DNA of 25,075 nucleotides from an uncultured Acetatifactor sp. (GTDB taxonomy: Bacteria > Bacillota > Clostridia > Lachnospirales > Lachnospiraceae). Position 1 is the first letter of the stretch; each line of letters starts with the position of its first letter. The stretch is taken from positions 21,571 to 46,645 of the forward strand of contig CAJUQT010000033.1 of assembly GCA_910588225.1 (NCBI GenBank), read 5' to 3'. A model generated the notes under the pieces. It saw nothing but the letters and a program-made list of their open reading frames with translations, was not told the origin of the DNA and searched no databases. Positions 24,303 through 25,075 of this stretch are shown here, one piece after another. Position numbers and translations under genes: made by a program.

Positions 24303-24827
24303 TCAGGACAGTAACAGTTCATATTTATAATCCGGGCATTCCTGATCGGTCCCCCGTTTTTTATATTTCCCGTCAGCGGCAATCCTGAATCCCAGTTTCT
24401 TCATCACTCCATTGGAAGCTATATTTCTCTTGTCCACAGTAACGGTTATCTTCTCCGCTCCTCGTCCCCTGGCATATTCTATCATACCACGGATCATTTC
24501 TGTGGCGTAGCCCTGTCTCCAGTGACTCTTATGTACACAATAGGCAATATCGTATAATTTTCCGTCTTCTGATGGTATAAAGCTGCAAGTACCTATCCTT
24601 TTGCCGGTCTGCCAGTCCTCTGATATCAGATAGCAACACTCTTCATCCTCTCCCAGATTCTCTATTTCCCTCAGATATTCGGGAGTAATCTTCTCTTCTT
24701 CCAGAGCCGGATCCGCCAGGTATTCTCCCATTTCCAGGTCATTCCAGATACTGATTGCAAATCTTGCATCATCTGCTGTAAACCCGCGTATGGCCAGGCG
24801 GCTGGTTATGATTTTTTCTATTTGCAT
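24303..24827 (-). CDS. GNAT family N-acetyltransferase (RimJ/RimL-like)
   Basis: 174 residues from the ATG at 24827, with AAAGG six bases before it; an in-frame GTG at 24833 overlaps that site. The order is that of RimJ/RimL-type acetyltransferases: N-terminal TSRLAIRGFTADDARF, a middle GKRIGTCSFIPSEDGKLYDI strand pair, the acetyl-CoA pyrophosphate loop HKSHWRQGYATEM (about 99-111) and the C-terminal VDKRNIASNGVMKKLGFRI with conserved Asn residues. It probably acetylates an amino group of a protein N-terminus, a small molecule or an antibiotic; the substrate cannot be told. It stands alone, convergent with the 74-residue gene. A TATAAA at 24901-24896 with TTGGGG 17 bp upstream may be its promoter. 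Confidence 0.93.
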   Translation of the reverse strand: MQIEKIITSRLAIRGFTADDARFAISIWNDLEMGEYLADPALEEEKITPEYLREIENLGEDEECCYLISEDWQTGKRIGTCSFIPSEDGKLYDIAYCVHKSHWRQGYATEMIRGMIEYARGRGAEKITVTVDKRNIASNGVMKKLGFRIAADGKYKKRGTDQECPDYKYELLLS

Positions 24828-25075
24828 TTGCACCCTTTCTATAAATGCCGATATGCAGCTCCGTCAGAAGAATAAGGAGGCTCAACTGCTGGCATTTTAT
24901 ACAAAATACAGGCAAAATCCCCAAAGCATAAATGCCCGGGGATTGAAAGCCGTATTTGATATTTCGTTTACTTATCGCTTGCTGAACTGAGGTGCACGTC
25001 TTGCAGCCTTGAGGCCGTATTGAAATTCTCTTAGCGCCGTTTTTCCTTGATTTTACGGGCTTTCCCGGCTTTTCA
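24828..25075. other. Gene-free segment with a hairpin, possible dispersed repeat
   Basis: I find no convincing gene here. AATCCCC (24916-24922) and GGGGATT (24938-24944) form a hairpin followed by TTTT on the minus strand, a weak terminator for anything entering from the right. GCCTTGAGGC near 25003-25012 is a small palindrome. Frames are open on both strands for 65-100 codons without supported starts or conserved motifs. That pattern is common in dispersed non-coding repeats, but I cannot show copies within this window. Confidence 0.4.

Noticed and set aside
24775..25074. A minus-strand frame open for about 100 codons from the right edge through the GNAT start.
   Set aside because: It overlaps the GNAT coding start, has no start in the window and no conserved domain. 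It is treated as part of the possible repeat.

Overview
The window looks like a chromosomal stretch from a Gram-positive, spore-former-related Clostridia bacterium, most probably of the Lachnospiraceae. The signs are a Spo0A-type DNA-binding protein, DUF975 and DUF4190-like membrane proteins, a heterodimeric-type ABC exporter half with a degenerate ATP site, adjacent secA and prfB, RqcH, strong AGGAGG-type ribosome binding sites and TTGACA/TATAAT promoters. No rRNA, tRNA, CRISPR array, transposase or phage gene was recognised. This is mostly core genome with some accessory genes between.

Layout, left to right. (a) 1-174: two copies of a 55-bp sequence, 119 bp apart, whose unit folds into a long hairpin. 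(b) 173-2765, minus strand: a MarR-type regulator followed by an ABC exporter half. The promoter is embedded in a double TTAG-N4-CTAA operator, so the operon is probably autorepressed. (c) 3010-7157, minus: tex (S1 RNA-binding protein) and a phosphohexomutase, each with its own promoter. (d) 7247-9187, plus: a DUF4190-like membrane protein, a HEQEH putative metalloprotease with two CxxC pairs, and a DUF975 membrane protein. (e) 9208-15397, minus: secA, prfB and a large glycosidase-like protein. prfB keeps the programmed +1 frameshift layout, but the in-frame stop is UAA instead of the usual UGA. The secA leader holds four 17-bp tandem repeats, and the secA-prfB gap holds a run of hairpins. (f) 15469-15630: remnant of a GNAT acetyltransferase. 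(g) 15762-18222, plus: a small membrane protein with a PH-like tail and rqcH (ribosome quality control), ending in a bidirectional terminator. (h) 18221-21418, minus: glgA (glycogen synthase) tightly coupled to a SpoVB/MurJ-like flippase. (i) 21461-21982, minus: a Spo0A-type DNA-binding domain without a receiver. (j) 22300-24278, plus: holA (DNA polymerase III delta), a TlpA-like thioredoxin lipoprotein and a 74-residue protein resembling the leader region of nitrile-hydratase-like (NHLP) RiPP precursors. (k) 24303-24827, minus: a GNAT acetyltransferase, then about 250 bp without a convincing gene.

Functionally, the core genes serve protein export (secA), translation termination (prfB), stalled-ribosome rescue (rqcH), replication (holA) and sugar/glycogen metabolism (phosphohexomutase, glgA). 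The accessory genes serve drug or peptide efflux (MarR-ABC) and the cell envelope. No complete new defence or biosynthetic system is evident. The most unusual points are the UAA at the prfB frameshift site, the tandem hairpin repeats at the left edge, the repeat-bearing secA leader, the orphan Spo0A domain, the HEQEH/CxxC protein cluster and the leader-like small protein. All family assignments come from reading the sequence, with no database search.
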